A program made the translations under genes and the position numbers. Shown here piece by piece: positions 43,955 through 55,254 of a DNA stretch of 64,000 nt. Under the pieces are notes generated by a model. That model saw only the letters and a program-made list of their open reading frames with translations. It ran no database searches and had not been told where the DNA came from. Location of the stretch: contig JARWIR010000039.1 of NCBI GenBank assembly GCA_029959085.1, forward strand, positions 3,224,001-3,288,000, read 5' to 3'. The DNA comes from Nemophila menziesii. Taxonomy: Eukaryota; Streptophyta; Magnoliopsida; Boraginales; Hydrophyllaceae. Within the stretch, counting starts at the first letter, position 1. The number at the start of each line of letters is the position of its first letter.

Positions 43955-45030
43955 AGGGCCACTTCAAGGGCGATATAACTGCAACAAAAAAAATCTTCAA
44001 TCAGGTTTCTATTGGCCCTCCATTCACAAAGATTGTCATTGGTAAGTCAAGACCTGTCAAAGATTCCAATTCACTGGCAACATATCAAAAAGAGACGAGA
44101 TGCCACTCAACAACGTGTTAGAAGTAGAAATCTTTGATGTTTTTGGTGTCGATTTCATGGGACCATTCGTTCCTTCCAATGGAAATCTTTATATTTTGCT
44201 AGCAGTATATTAATGTGTCGGTGAGTAGAAGCAGTGGCTACATCAAAGACCGATGCCAAGACAGCTGTCACGTTCCTCAAGAGAAACATATTTTCAAGAC
44301 ATGGTACGCCATGTGTTCTTATTAGCGATAAAGGTACCCACTTCATCAACGTTCAATTTAGAGCTGATCTTCGTAAGTTGGGGGTGAGACACTGTACTTC
44401 AACGGGATTTCATCCTCAAAATAAATAATAAGCAGAGGTATCTAATCGAGATAAAATCAATTCTAGAGAAAACTGTGAACAAAACGAGGAAAGACTGGTC
44501 AATTAATCTTGATGATGCTCTCTAGGCTTACAAAACAGCATTCACAACCCCAATTGGGGCATCTCTATGTCTCATGGTCTACGAGATATCCTGTCAACTT
44601 CCTATTGAGCTTGATCCCATGCTTTTTGGGCTATAAAAGATCTGAACCTTAATGTATAGCTAACAAGAAAGCAAAGATGATGCAATTGAAAGAGTTAGAT
44701 GAGTTTCATTTTCATGCCAATGATAATTCACGTCTATACAAGGAGAAAACTAAAATATGACATGATGCACGGATTCGTACAAAGAAGTTCGAGATAGGAA
44801 AAAGAGTGCGCCTATACAATTCAAGATTCTCAAATTTCCTGGGCAAACTCAAATCCCATTGGGGAGGACCATACATTGTTACGAAAGTCACACCACATGG
44901 CGCGATAGAAATAGCACATTTTATAGAGTAAAGGACCTCAGAAGTGAATGGTCATCTCTTGAAGATATACCCTGATAGTGAGAACTTCACACAGCCCACA
45001 GGAGGAGATCATGTACCTCCAAGAAAGCAA
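43955..45030 (+). pseudogene. Element C integrase and pol tail (decayed)
   Basis: Readable pieces: YGGHFKGD-like zinc-binding region (about 43,960); PVKDSNSLATYQK and [18 protein letters not shown] (integrase core start); 44,234-44,428 with RHGTPCVLISDKGTHFINVQF and VRHCTSTGFHPQN (core D and surroundings); then frame-broken pieces and the C-terminal GPYIV-type region; ending near VNGHLLKIYPDSENF (about 44,948), equivalent to the pol tail of D. There are many stops and shifts. The order is the same as in D, on the plus strand. Confidence 0.75.
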
Positions 45031-45780
45031 GTAGCCCGAGGTAACTCGTCGAGCTTAACAACATTAAACAAAATCCAGTTAATTGTAGATTAGTTTAGTT
45101 TTTTTCTAGTTTAATTTATGTTTTGTAGTGTATAGTCTTAAACTAGTGTATAATTTTAACTGTTTTTACAAGTTAATAGGAGAGAAAGGTAGTGTGTTAT
45201 TTTATAGGAATTGAGTTTGGGGTGAAAAGATGGATGAGTTGCGAAAATTAGCAGCTAGGTGCGGTACACCGCACCCCCAAAAACCTTGACAATGGTGTGA
45301 TGAATTAGGTACACCCGCGAGACGACATGGAAAAACCTTATCGTGACTCGCGCAAAACCGTGCCACGGTGTTATCCAGAGAGCTCATGCGGTACACCGCG
45401 GATGAGTCACGGTACACTGCAACAAGAAAACCGTCACCACAGTTCAGGAATTACGGTTCAATTGCGAGAGTCAACAAGAAATAAACCATGTCGACAGTCG
45501 TGCATGGCCATAACATAGTCCAAAGTCAGAAGGGTCATGTGGTACACCGTAGTGTGTCTATGGTACACCGCGCCAACAGAAAATCCGTCACCATGGTTCG
45601 TAGATCAGGTTCAATACCGAAAGGCCACTTGGCCATATTGTTTCGTCGAAAGCGACCGTGATACAGGGAGATGACGTCACCTTCGGTACACAGTAGGAAA
45701 ACCGCGGTACACCGCTTAGAGGCGGTTTAGAGAGCTGAAATTGTTTCCTTTTTGTATTTTAACCTTAGTCATCTCCTCAT
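45031..45780 (+). repeat. Element C palindrome island and flank
   Basis: After the post-pol sequence shared with B (GTTAATAGGAGAGAAAGGTAG at 45,171 and 25,017), GTGCGGTACACCGCAC (45,259-45,274) and further CGGTACACCG-type words near 45,392, 45,410, 45,541, 45,553 and 45,707 alternate with ACCGTGCCACGG or ACCGTCACCAC(A)G words. The layout is as in B, but the palindrome core is TACA/TACAC in place of TATG. Confidence 0.7.
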
Positions 45781-45849
45781 GTTTATCCTCTTAACTCCTT
45801 AATCGTTCGATCAATTAATTATCTTTCACAGTTTTCTTCTTTCGTATTT

Positions 45850-46953
45850 GAGGCCTAGCACCTCTTTCTTCCCCAAGGGGGTTATCCAAATATATACCCA
45901 ATTTCTTGGCTTCCCTATGGACATTCATAATTGATATCATAGTAATGTCTTCTCCTTGCTATATTGGCTCATCCTCACCTTCCATGCATGGAACTTTTCC
46001 TTTCAAACAGATCACGTTATTTGAACACGATAACTCGAGGTTGCGTTGGGTAATAGGAGATTTCAAAAATGTCATTATATGATCATAAAGTACACGAGCT
46101 ACATCAATTTCTTTCTTATCAAGTAAACACTTAATGAATATAAGTTGCTCTCATGTTACCTCAGAAATATGGGCATTGCCAAAGAAAGTAGGAATAATGA
46201 AACAGGACCATGCTCGCGCGCGTGGTAGCAAGTCGCTACTCAATACCTGACCTTGATATCTCTCTCCTTTGGGTATGGGTCCTTTCCCACGAATCACGAT
46301 TTGATTGTAGAACAATTTTCCACTCTAAGGCATTAACATTAATTGTTTCATGTTATTTGGATGGACCCTTCAAGTTTTGTAATTTAAATAACTCACGGGT
46401 ATGCTTTATTGATAAAGGTACAATATTTTTACGAAGTTCAATCGCAACACATTCGCAAAGACCAACTCTTCATAAAATTCTCGAACCAAGGCTGGAATGT
46501 AAACCAGATATCTCTTCCTCAACTCTTTCCACCAAACTCGTCACATGTCACTGCATACTCTTTGAAATCACCGTCCATTATGTCTATTGGAAAACCTTTT
46601 TCAACACCAAACATAAAATTCGCTACCCGTTCACAAAATTGATCTTTACAACTCACAGACACCCTCCTAGGCTTTGTGGCCATCATCTTTCTTCTCACAG
46701 AATGTTCTTCACTTACGGGTTCACTAGCAATTGGTTCTTCACCTTTATCTATCTCCAAGGTAGGATTTTCATGGGTGGCCTCACTTGCGTTCTCTTTTTT
46801 CTTCATATTCTTATTATCCTGTTCAACCTTAGGCTTCGAACTCAAATATGGAATTTTAATCTTTTTCTCCGTAGTAGCCCAAAGAGAATTACTATTCCTG
46901 GAATTACTTCCCATCTTTTGATTATAGCAGAAGGGGTCGGTCTTGTTCGTCAT
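45850..46953 (-). pseudogene. Fragment F: env-like ORF, inverted
   Basis: The minus strand starts MTNKTDPFCYNQKMG and runs with breaks through a lysine-rich N-terminal part, RRKMMATKPRRVSVSC, PALVREFYEEL, KGPIPK-ERD, WSCFIIPTFFGNAHISE and IKCLLDKKEIDVARVLYD, then a degraded C-terminus near 45,860. It is collinear with the env-like ORF of D. Given the order in B (island, leader, ORF on one strand), this block is inverted relative to element C. It is either a flipped part of C or a different element. There are several stops and shifts. Confidence 0.7.
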
Positions 46954-47340
46954 CTCAAACAACCACAGACTCAAAACTTTGAAAACTAAAAAATAGAGAA
47001 AAGATGTGAATTTTGATGTTTTAAGGGTTTAAGAATAAGGTTTGTGGTGTTATATGAGATGGGTAATAAATATGTGATGGTTTTGGAGAGGTTTTATTGG
47101 CTAAAGTAAAAGCTTGGATGATGAATAATTTTTAGATTAAGTTGAAAATTTCTTGGTGTTTTGGAAGGATTTGTGATGTGAATATGTGTTATGGTGGTGT
47201 TTAGAAAGAGAATTTGATGATTTTGGAGTGTTTGGATGGTGGATGGCAGCTCTATATGGAGCTTGGTTTCAGAATAATGGTGTTTCTTGTGTGAGAAAAT
47301 AAAGGAAGAAGGCTAAAAATTCATTAAGGAATAGGGTAGC
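46954..47340 (-). other. Fragment F leader region
   Basis: On the minus strand this is the C/A-rich stretch that precedes the env-like start, resembling 51,723-52,080 of element D (AACTTTGATGTTTTGAGG versus TTTTGATGTTTTAAGG; ATATGAGATGGGTAAT shared, plus-strand reading). It ends abruptly at the element D LTR. Confidence 0.55.
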
Positions 47341-48990
47341 TGGTGGTCCTTTGTGTGTTCTAAAATAAATGCAAAAGGTAATTGAACCATAACCGCAAGT
47401 GTACGGTTGTCCCAAGTAATAATATTGATAACAGATTCGTTCGCAGGGACGGTTGGTTAACTACAATTCTTATCAAGTAATGATTGGTTCCACTTATGAA
47501 AGCAATTAAAAGATATAATGATTGGTTGGTTGTTTTGTATTAATTCTAGGTATGAAAGACTAAAGTAAAAATGCAAATAAATAATAAGACACAAGTAAAT
47601 GAAGGTAAGACACAACTATGAGAAGGAAGTACTTTAGAAACGCAAGGGATCCTCCTAATTCTATTTCATAACATATGTTGTTTAAGGGTTAAATTGGTCA
47701 ATTAACATTGGTCGGGATTCTATAATCCTTGTACCCTCGTCAGGGTGGACTACAAAGCTATTCTAGAGTGTCACTAGTCCCGTCAGGGTAAATATGATCT
47801 ACTTTTGAATGATTAAGCTAATTTACCTCATTGGCTCTAAAAATAACTACGCTCGTCAAAGTCAAATAGTTTCTATTTCAGATTGAGTAATTAAGTCCAT
47901 ACCTAAACCCTCCGTCAGGATGATCCACACACCACATATGTAGAATAGCCTAGATACTAACACCTGTTCTTAGTTAATTACTCCAAAAACAGTAAATAAT
48001 CTTAAATTACAGAATAATGTAAAAGACCCAATTTAATTTAATTTATTAAAACCCAAATTCAAACACATGGAATTCAACAGAATAGGAATTTACCCGTTAT
48101 GCATTCTCAAGTACCAAAAGAAATTAGCTCATGCTAATAAAAACTAAAACTAAATAAAAAGAAATTGAATTCATATTATTTTACAGAATTAAAAATAAGA
48201 AAGACCTAATTTCTAGAATTGGATTTGGCTGAGAATGGAGATATAGACACTCTCCAGCTCTACAGCTTTCTTCTTCTTCCTTCTGCTACTTCTCTCTGAT
48301 GTTTTATTTTGTAAAAAGTGAATTCTGTGAAAATAGAAGTCGAGAGATCCTTTTATACTAAGAAAAACGGATTAGGCCTTGGTCCAAGGTTTAAGAAAAA
48401 GTGAATTGTGTGAAAGATAGAAGTCAGGAGCTCCTAAGATAAATTTCGGACTTGGCCTTGGGCTTAAAATTAAATCACCAATTAAAAGCCCAAGTCCATT
48501 TTCTAAGCCCAAAATCCCGTAACTGCTGCACCACCTCCACTAAAACAGCTCTAGCCGATTCGTTATAACTCCGATTGACCTGAAATCACTTGCTAAATTT
48601 CCGTAACTCAATGGGGCACGTTTTCTCTTCAAAGATCAGCGGCTAAATCAACTCGTAAGTGCCTCGAAATCCGCAATATTTGGCCTGTTTTTCAGATTTG
48701 CAGCTCCAAAATATAATTCCTTTCGGAATTCGTCTTCAAACTTTGACTCCATATCACGATCTTTGACTTTCTTCTCGGATTCCTCTCCTAGCTAATGTTC
48801 AGAACCTACAAACTTTTCACTAAAATACACAAGATTACGCGCAAAAGTTTAATAAATTAAAACTACTAGAAATAAAATAGGAATTCCGGAATATTGCATT
48901 TTTAACTCAAAAGTCTATCAAAATATTCAAATAAACATAAAAAATGATGTCTCCCAAGGGTCTAAAATAAGAACAATTAGGGAGACATCA
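47341..48990 (-). repeat. Element D 3' LTR
   Basis: About 1,650 bp. On the minus strand it starts TGATGTCTCC right after the polypurine tract (48,990) and ends GGACCACCA at 47,341, aligning with the TTATCACACCTTAGTCCACACCA-type ends of the other LTRs. The interior is more diverged from A, B and E than they are from one another. Its left neighbour GTAGC would be the target-site duplication; the partner is outside the window. Confidence 0.75.
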
Positions 48991-49003
48991 AGACCCCCAA
49001 CTC
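48991..49003 (-). promoter_or_regulatory. Polypurine tract, element D
   Basis: The minus strand reads TGAGTTGGGGGTCT immediately before the LTR start, as in elements B and E. Confidence 0.85.
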
Positions 49004-50403
49004 ACATCTTTGTCGTCCCCGACAAAGCAAAACAAAACAAAGGGGTAGAAGTGAACGTAAGAAAAAATAGAAGCTAGCAAATACACCTAAAACAATTCTC
49101 AAGATAAATCTCATATAGCAAACTCTAGAAACTAATATACACATACATCTATAATGCAAAATCAAACACAAATAATCTCAATCATAAAATTAAAGTCGCA
49201 ATGCTTGAAGGTTACACTTGTACTCATCTCTGTATGATGGCTATAGGGTGATCCTCAATCCTAAATCGCTTTGAACGCTCCACCTAGTATATTCCCTATC
49301 AACAGAATCATAAATTCAATATGCACTTAGGAATCACGAGGTCTTTATGGTTTTAATAATGGCTTAAGGAAGGTGTGGATGTATATTTGGTAAATTTGAA
49401 GTGAGCTGTTGGCTCTCTCCTCACTTACCATCAACAAATGTCCTCGAGCTTGAGTTTACGCTCAAAAAATGTTCTCACTCACCCATTTACGCAACAATTT
49501 AGCGTCCCATGTCAACCCATTACAAGTAAGATGATTTTTCAGAAAATTCCACTTTGCCGGATGTTATTCATTCATATTTTTCTTTTTCTTTTTTTTGTAC
49601 AGTTTCAAACCGGGTTCCCGGTTTCTACTGTATGGATTTTCGAATTTTTTCATTTTTTCCATTCCCGGCAAAGGGTTACAAGTATATATCATCTGCAATT
49701 GTGCTACAATACAAATCACATCAATCCCTACCCAATAAATTCCCCATAAGTGGACCCTCCACCCCAAACTCAAGCTCGAGACATGTCTCAGGATCGTGAT
49801 TCAAGTGCGGGTCATATGGTCATGCCTTGTAATCTAAGGGATGATGGCTTATATCGTGGCTACAAAGAAAAGGCTAAAGGCTCAAAGTGGGCTAAGACGG
49901 ATAAAATTAATATAAGGGATAGAAGGCTAAAAAGGTCACAAATGGCTAACAAAGAACTGCCCCTATCATTTTCCTAAGTACATAGCTTGTCTTTAGTTCA
50001 TATCTAGGTGGGTTCTCTACGAATTAGGATTTCACGTTCTATACACCAAACATATTCCTTAAGTACAAGCTTACTTCATTTGCATTGTTCATTAATTTTT
50101 CTTATCAATTACCTATGTTTGCATGCAATTCTAAATGCGTTTATATCAATCCCTAAAGTCCACTATTTACTATCATAGATTCATCAAAAGTAAGCTTAAA
50201 GGGACATTTAAAATCTTCTACAATCAAACGCAACTCCGAAAATTCTTTTATTGAAAGCAAATAAAAACAAATAGCACATAAAAAATGGGATGATTCAACG
50301 AACCCCACCCTAAACTCAAAAATGAGCCGTGTCCCCATGACTCGAAAAAGACTCAAAGCAATTAAACAAATCTACAATAAAAGGAAGGATTAGAAAACGT
50401 ATC
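49004..50403 (-). other. Element D 3' noncoding region
   Basis: No coding sequence. It shares phrases with B and E in the same order (GGCTCTCTCCTCACTT near 49,413, AGCCTTT/GTCTTAGCC near 49,870-49,900). It contains one stray palindrome AAACCGGGTTCCCGGTTT at 49,607-49,624, the word that otherwise makes up the island at 52.1-52.6 kb. The open frames 49,438-49,977 are shadows. Confidence 0.55.
50301..50320 (-). promoter_or_regulatory. Internal (second) polypurine tract, element D
   Basis: On the minus strand, TTTGAGTTTAGGGTGGGGTT, about 1.3 kb before the 3' LTR. It matches the position and surroundings (GTCATGGGGACACG upstream) of the tracts in B and E. Confidence 0.45.
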
Positions 50404-51722
50404 TTAACCAGCGCGTGGCTGGTTACCTGTGTTGCATTCTGGACCTTTATCTCGCATAATAGCATCATAAATCGCGTTTTGAAGTGTGTTTACGCCTAGG
50501 ATCAAATTTCGGATAAGGTCCAGTTCTCTTGTAACGTTTCCTAAAGTAGCAATCATCTTCTCTTGATTCTCTTCCAACACCCTAATTTTGGATTCCAACT
50601 CAGGAGCATTCTTTGCTTTCTTCGGTGGAGGAGCTCTAGGAGTCTTCGTAGCTCGTGTTGCTTCATCATGGATATTCTGAATCGTAGTTAATTCCATAAT
50701 TACTCCAACTGTAACACTGTCATCCTCTGCGTTCCTACGCAGGATTTTAGCGTCTAAGCACAACTTTGTGATAATACAAGGGAACTTGGGATTTTGTTGT
50801 TTCATTGGAGCTCTCGCGAATTCCATGATGGTGTCATAAATAATTTTAGCAACTTTCATCGGTTTCTCCTCAACAATACACTTGATAAAAATTATATGCT
50901 CCTTCTTCAACTCGGATGTGTGTTTAATTCCAAAGAAAGCGGGTATTATGAAACGAGACCAAACCTTCGCACGAGGTGTTAAATTACTGCTGTAAAACTG
51001 TCCAGGATACCTTTCTCCTTCTGGAATTGGGCTAGCCCCATTAATAAGCACGTTCCCCAAAGGGATTCATAATCAAAGGATGGATCATTAAGGGTTTCAT
51101 GGAACGGACATAACCCAGTAAAGTTGGGTAACTTCAAAGATTTCCGAATAAGGTCAATGGAGAAAGGAACTACCTTTTTGCGAATTTCAATTGCCTCACG
51201 GGAAAGGGCTAAACCTTCATAAAATTCTCGCACAAAGGTAGGAATAAACTCAAGCTTCCTTTCTCTTAATTCTCTCCAACCAAACTTGTCACAAACAACA
51301 TCATATTCTCTATGAGCACTACTCATAACATTCTTAGGAAAGTCCATCTCCTCACCAAACTTCAAAAATTCAATTCTTTCACGAACCTGTTCATTCCACG
51401 AAGTGTAAACCCTCTTAGGTTTTTGGGCCCACATCTTTCTTCGCGGGGGTTTCTATTGAACTGGTACCTCTGGAACTTCTTGCTCGGTCTCATCCCCAAT
51501 TTCTTTCTCAATCTCATCTTCATGTTCTTCCTCACTTTCTGGTTCATCAATTAATCTTCTTTTCTGACATGTGATTTATTTTCTCTTGGGAGCAAGCTTA
51601 AACTCTTCAATCTTTCGTTTAGGACGCGAATCAGGAATCTCAATAGCTTGTTTTTTAGTACCACCAATAGTCGTCTTCTTTCTAGGAGCAGTTCTTCGGA
51701 AATAACCGGTTCTGTTAGTCAT
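50404..51722 (-). pseudogene. Element D env-like ORF (plant transposon protein type)
   Basis: Starts MTNRTGYF at 51,722. N-terminal 100 codons are basic and acidic, with stops near 51,588 and 51,452. Then comes a globular part: REFYEGLALSRE, KSLKLPNFTGLCPFHE, a frameshift near 51,062, GASPIPEGERYPGQFYSS, LTPRAKVWSRFIIPAFF, IKHTSELKKEHIIFIKCIVE, KPMKVAKIIYDTI, FPCIITKLCLDAKI. The run RAKVWxRFI...HTSE...E...I..I......VAKII resembles the 'putative plant transposon protein' domain (Pfam PF20167 as I recall it) of Athila-like elements. The C-terminus is a likely coiled coil (LESKIRVLEENQEKMIA). No signal peptide or membrane segment is evident, so 'env-like' refers to position only. Confidence 0.75.
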
Positions 51723-52090
51723 CTCTTTCCACCCCAAATTCAAAACTTCAAATAGTGAGAAGCTAGAGAAAATCTTTGAACTTTGATGTTTTGAGGCTTA
51801 GGAATTGAAGATTAAGGTGTAATATGAGATGGGTAATGGTTAATTTGTGTGGGAGAAGAAAGAATTGGGTTTAATTTAAGGATTGGGTGAAGAACAATCT
51901 TGGTGAAAAACTAAGGATTTGATGATATTTTGGGGAGGAGGTGAGTTGATTTTGTGTTTTTGTGATGAAAGAGAGTAGGATTTGATGATATTTAAAGGTT
52001 TTGATGATGACTTTCGAAGGTGGGAAGGCTATGTGAGCGTTTTAGGTTAAAACTTGCAGAAGAGGCTAACAAAAACTAGGTTAAAAAGGC
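51723..52090 (-). other. Element D leader before the env-like ORF
   Basis: C/A-rich on the minus strand, with no ORF. It is homologous to the fragment F leader. Confidence 0.5.
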
Positions 52091-52600
52091 AAAACCGCCT
52101 CTCACAGCGTGAAAACCGGGTTCCCAGTTTCGCGTCGCTGTGTCGGCGCGGAAAATTACTTAATTGATATTTTTTACCTCAAAACGCAAATTTTGGCTGG
52201 ACCCCAAGACGCTGGGTCAGAGAGCTACCCTTCGAAACCGGGTTCCCGGTTTGTGCGAAACCGGGTACGCGGTTTGCGTCGCTAATTGGGTGGACACGCA
52301 AACTGGTGACGCAGCATAAGGCGGGACCTAGTATGTTGGGTCAGAATGGTTGAACATCACAACACAAAAACCGGGTTCCCGGTTTGTGCGAAACCGGGTT
52401 CCCGGTTTCCGTCGATGACGTGAACCAAAACGCAGCAAAAGGCCAACTTCCAAAACGCTGGGTCAGAAACTCGAAACTTACAGCTCTCGAAACCAGGTAC
52501 CCGGTTTGCGACGATGTATCGTGAACCAAAACGCGCCTTCTTGCGTGTCGGAGGTTGGTACCAGCTCCAAAACCGGGTTCCCGGTTTCTCCTGGACAACC
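52090..52600 (-). repeat. Element D palindrome island (AAACCGGG-TT-CCCGGTTT)
   Basis: Seven copies of an 18-bp palindrome at 52,113, 52,235, 52,258, 52,368, 52,391, 52,490 and 52,570. Four are exactly AAACCGGGTTCCCGGTTT; the others differ by 1-2 bases (CCCAG, TACGC, CAGGTACCC). They lie in a larger loose repeat that also carries ACGCTGGGTCAG and GTGAACCAAAACGC. GC content is far above the flanks. It lies between the pol stop and the env-like leader, as in A, B, C and E. Confidence 0.9.
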
Positions 52601-52820
52601 AACCTCTTTTTCTTCTATTTTCGCCCTTTCGACCCCAAACTCACGACCTTTTTACCCCTGAAATCATCAAAAACAACTACTCTTCCTCATTTATTACTAA
52701 TAAACACTAAAATTATGAAAATCAAACTATTTTACATAACAAAAATTAAAAACTCAAACTAATATACAATGAATTGGCTTTTGTTTAACGTCGTTAAGCT
52801 CGACGGGTTACCTCACGCTT

Positions 52821-53512
52821 CTAAGGAGTCTCGAGGAGATACATGACCTCCCCGGGATGTGGATCTTCCAAGCGGTTGGTATCTTCACCTCCATGGTATA
52901 TCTTTAATCGATGACCGTTCACCATGAAGGTGCGGTTCTCGAGTGGATGTTCAATTTATATCGCCCCATGAGGTGTAACTTTGGTCACAATGTATGGACC
53001 CGACCACTTAGACCTTAACTTAACCGGATAATTGCTGAACTTTGAATTATACTTCAATACTCTTTGTCCCACTTCAAAGTTCTTCACACGAATCCGATTG
53101 TCATGCCACTTCTTAGTGTTTTCTTTGTAAAGTTTAGCATTTTCATAAGCTAGGATCTAAGTTCAACTGCGCAATTGCCCAATAGGCACCCATTTCAAGC
53201 TCAAGAGGTAAGTGACAAGCCTTACCATAAACTATACGATACGGAGATGCACCAACTGGAGTCTTAAACGCAGTACGATAGGCCCATAACGCGTCATCTA
53301 ACTTTATTGACCAATCTTTTCTTGTAGGACCAACGGTCTTCTCTAGGATTGATTTTACTTCACGATTCAAAACTTCAGCTTGACCATTAGATTGTGGATG
53401 ATATGAAGTAGATTCACGATGTCTTACTCCATACTTCTCTAGAACAACTTTCAAATACTTATTAACGAAATGAGATCCTCCCTCGCTAATAATCACTCTA
53501 GGTGTACCATGT
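52821..53512 (-). pseudogene. Element D integrase C-terminal half and pol tail
   Basis: Continues the integrase after element [66 protein letters not shown]; a stop at about 53,157; then NAKLYKENTKKWHDNRI, NFEVGQRVLKYNSK, the C-terminal chromatin-type KLRSKWSGPYIVTKV, a stop near 52,965, and HPLENRTFMVNGHRLKIYH to the pol stop at 52,821. In [15 protein letters not shown] the usual D of ISDGGSHF is E, a change at a catalytic acidic position. Confidence 0.85.
53508..53512. repeat. Target-site duplication, left copy (element E)
   Basis: CATGT, identical to 60,772-60,776. Removing 53,513-60,776 joins ...IFTRH to [11 protein letters not shown] in the integrase of D without a frame change. Confidence 0.9.
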
Positions 53513-53570
53513 TGGTGTAGCCTAAGGTGTGATGAAATAATGATATAAATAAGTGCAAATAAACACCCTA
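53513..53570 (-). repeat. Element E left LTR remnant (58 bp)
   Basis: Identical in phase to 59,192-59,249: TGGTGTAGCCTAAGG...AAACACCCTA. It is the outermost 58 bp of a minus-oriented LTR. It is followed without spacer (TA overlap) by the inverted LTR end TAGGCTACACCA (53,569-53,580), making a small palindrome. Confidence 0.9.
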
Positions 53571-53586
53571 GGCTACACCAAGTTTT

Positions 53587-53604
53587 TGGCGCCGCTGCCG
53601 GGGA
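53587..53604 (+). promoter_or_regulatory. Primer-binding site (tRNA-Asp), element E, plus copy
   Basis: TGGCGCCGCTGCCGGGGA matches the tRNA-Asp 3'-end complement at 17 of 18 positions. It follows a 12-bp piece of LTR end. Confidence 0.85.
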
Positions 53605-53689
53605 CTACATCGTTAGTCCTTGTGCAATTATCTTGTGCTTTTATTTTAGTTAGTTCTATTTTACGCTTTTCTTTTTAGTTTTTGTTTTA

Positions 53690-54929
53690 CAGATTTTTTT
53701 TTAGGCGAAAGAAGATTTATTAGGAGATAAAGGTTTCGTGTTATTAGATCCTGAAGAAGCTAATTTATGATGGAAGCTCTAAAGCTCAAGGAGTTAAGCC
53801 AACAACTTGAGGAATTACGAGAACAATCGCGAAAACTAGCCGGAGGAATCTAGTACATACATCACCTTCATGTCCTAGTTGTGGAGCAAGAGATCACTCG
53901 TGGGGACATTGCATGAACAATCCAGCCTCAATTTCCTTCATGCCTTATCGAAGAGACCATTATTATGGTGGTTATTATCAATCTCAAGGAAATTACGCTG
54001 ACTATCAACCCCCACAGAGTTACAATGGGGTCGGAGATCAACAGACGTATTATCATAATAACCATTATTATGATGATTATTATCAACCACAACCACAATC
54101 TTATTATCCTCCACAACCTATCTATCAAGAAGCGCCGATTTATGATGAAGCTTATCAAGAACCACCTCCTTATTCAATGCAGCAAACCGTACAACAACCT
54201 TCGAGTTCGAATTCAACCATGGCTAAGATAATGAACATGATTGAAGATATAGAAATTAGCCAGCAGGGATACCAAAACTCGCAGAATGAGCTTATGGAGA
54301 TGGTGCAGACAATGTCACAAATGGTGGAAAAAACTAAAATCCTTGCAGAAAGGCAACTCAGAAGTAAGACTACTGCTCCTGAAAACAAAGTTTGTCATGA
54401 AGTTGAATTAGGAAGTGGAAAACAACTACCTCCAGCCAGACCAGAACCAGAACCAGTCCCTATTCCAGAAACGGGGGGAGAAGAAGCAACAGGAGAAAAG
54501 GTCGAAGAGGTATTTGAACAAAGAAGTGTCCAAGAGAAGACACCAGAAAAGAAAGAGAGCCCAGTGGTAACCAACACATGTCCTCCTCCACCATTCCCTT
54601 CACGTGTCAGAAAGGACAATGACCTGGAATTCAAGAAGTTCGTTGACACGGTGAACAAGTTAAAGATCAGCACCCCGTTTATAGAAGCTCTCACAAGAAT
54701 GTCAAAATACGGTCAGTTCATGAAGGACATTCTTTCTAACAAACGAAGTTTAGAAACCGAAAAGATGAATGGATTGCCAGAGAAGTGTAATGCTACAGAT
54801 GAAATCGAGTTACCACAAGAAACACCTATTCCCACGCAATCTTGGATGGCACCATCCATGATTATGAAGAATCGAGCTGAAAAGTTCGTGGGAATTAAAG
54901 GCAAAGGGTGGAAATTTCGTCATCCTTAA
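53690..54929 (+). CDS. Element E gag (N-terminal part deleted)
   Basis: The early gag region is deleted: the leader runs straight into GDKGFVLLDPEEA. After a disrupted stretch with zinc knuckle CPSCGARDHSWGHC (intact), a 338-codon frame is open from 53,913: a Q/Y-rich region (YYPPQPIYQEAPIYDEAYQ), a helical region (TMAKIMNMIEDIEISQQG), an acidic/proline linker, PPPPFPSRVRK and LEFKKFVDTVNKLKIS. It ends EKFVGIKGKGWKFRHP, the same C-terminus as element A and in place of protease. The open frame suggests recent activity. Confidence 0.8.
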
Positions 54930-55254
54930 TCAAGGTAACACGTCTAACTTTGAAAGACGTTAAACAAAAGTGCTGTACGGGAGACAACCCGTAATTTCTT
55001 TTATGTTTTTACATTTTTTGTTTATTTTATTTTATTTATGTTTAGCTTAGTTAATTTTAGTTGATATTGCATATTTGAGAAAGGTATTTGTGTTTTTGAT
55101 GATTAGGTATTGGAGAAATCGAGTTAGGGAAGCGAGCAAAATTTTTCGGAACGGAGAAACTTCGGCAAGTCATATCTTTGCGCTCGGATGTCGAAATCAG
55201 GTGATATTTGAGCCTAAACTGCATAACTTTTCGAGATCTAGCTGTTGGGGAGGT

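Noticed and set aside
43831..45780. Element C as a complete LTR retrotransposon
   Set aside because: 5' half of the LTR, primer site, gag, protease, RT and any 3' LTR are missing; only LTR end, integrase, pol tail and island remain.
46210..46989. 259-codon plus-strand ORF
   Set aside because: Antisense to the env-like ORF, whose minus-strand reading aligns with element D; the plus frame has no recognisable domain.
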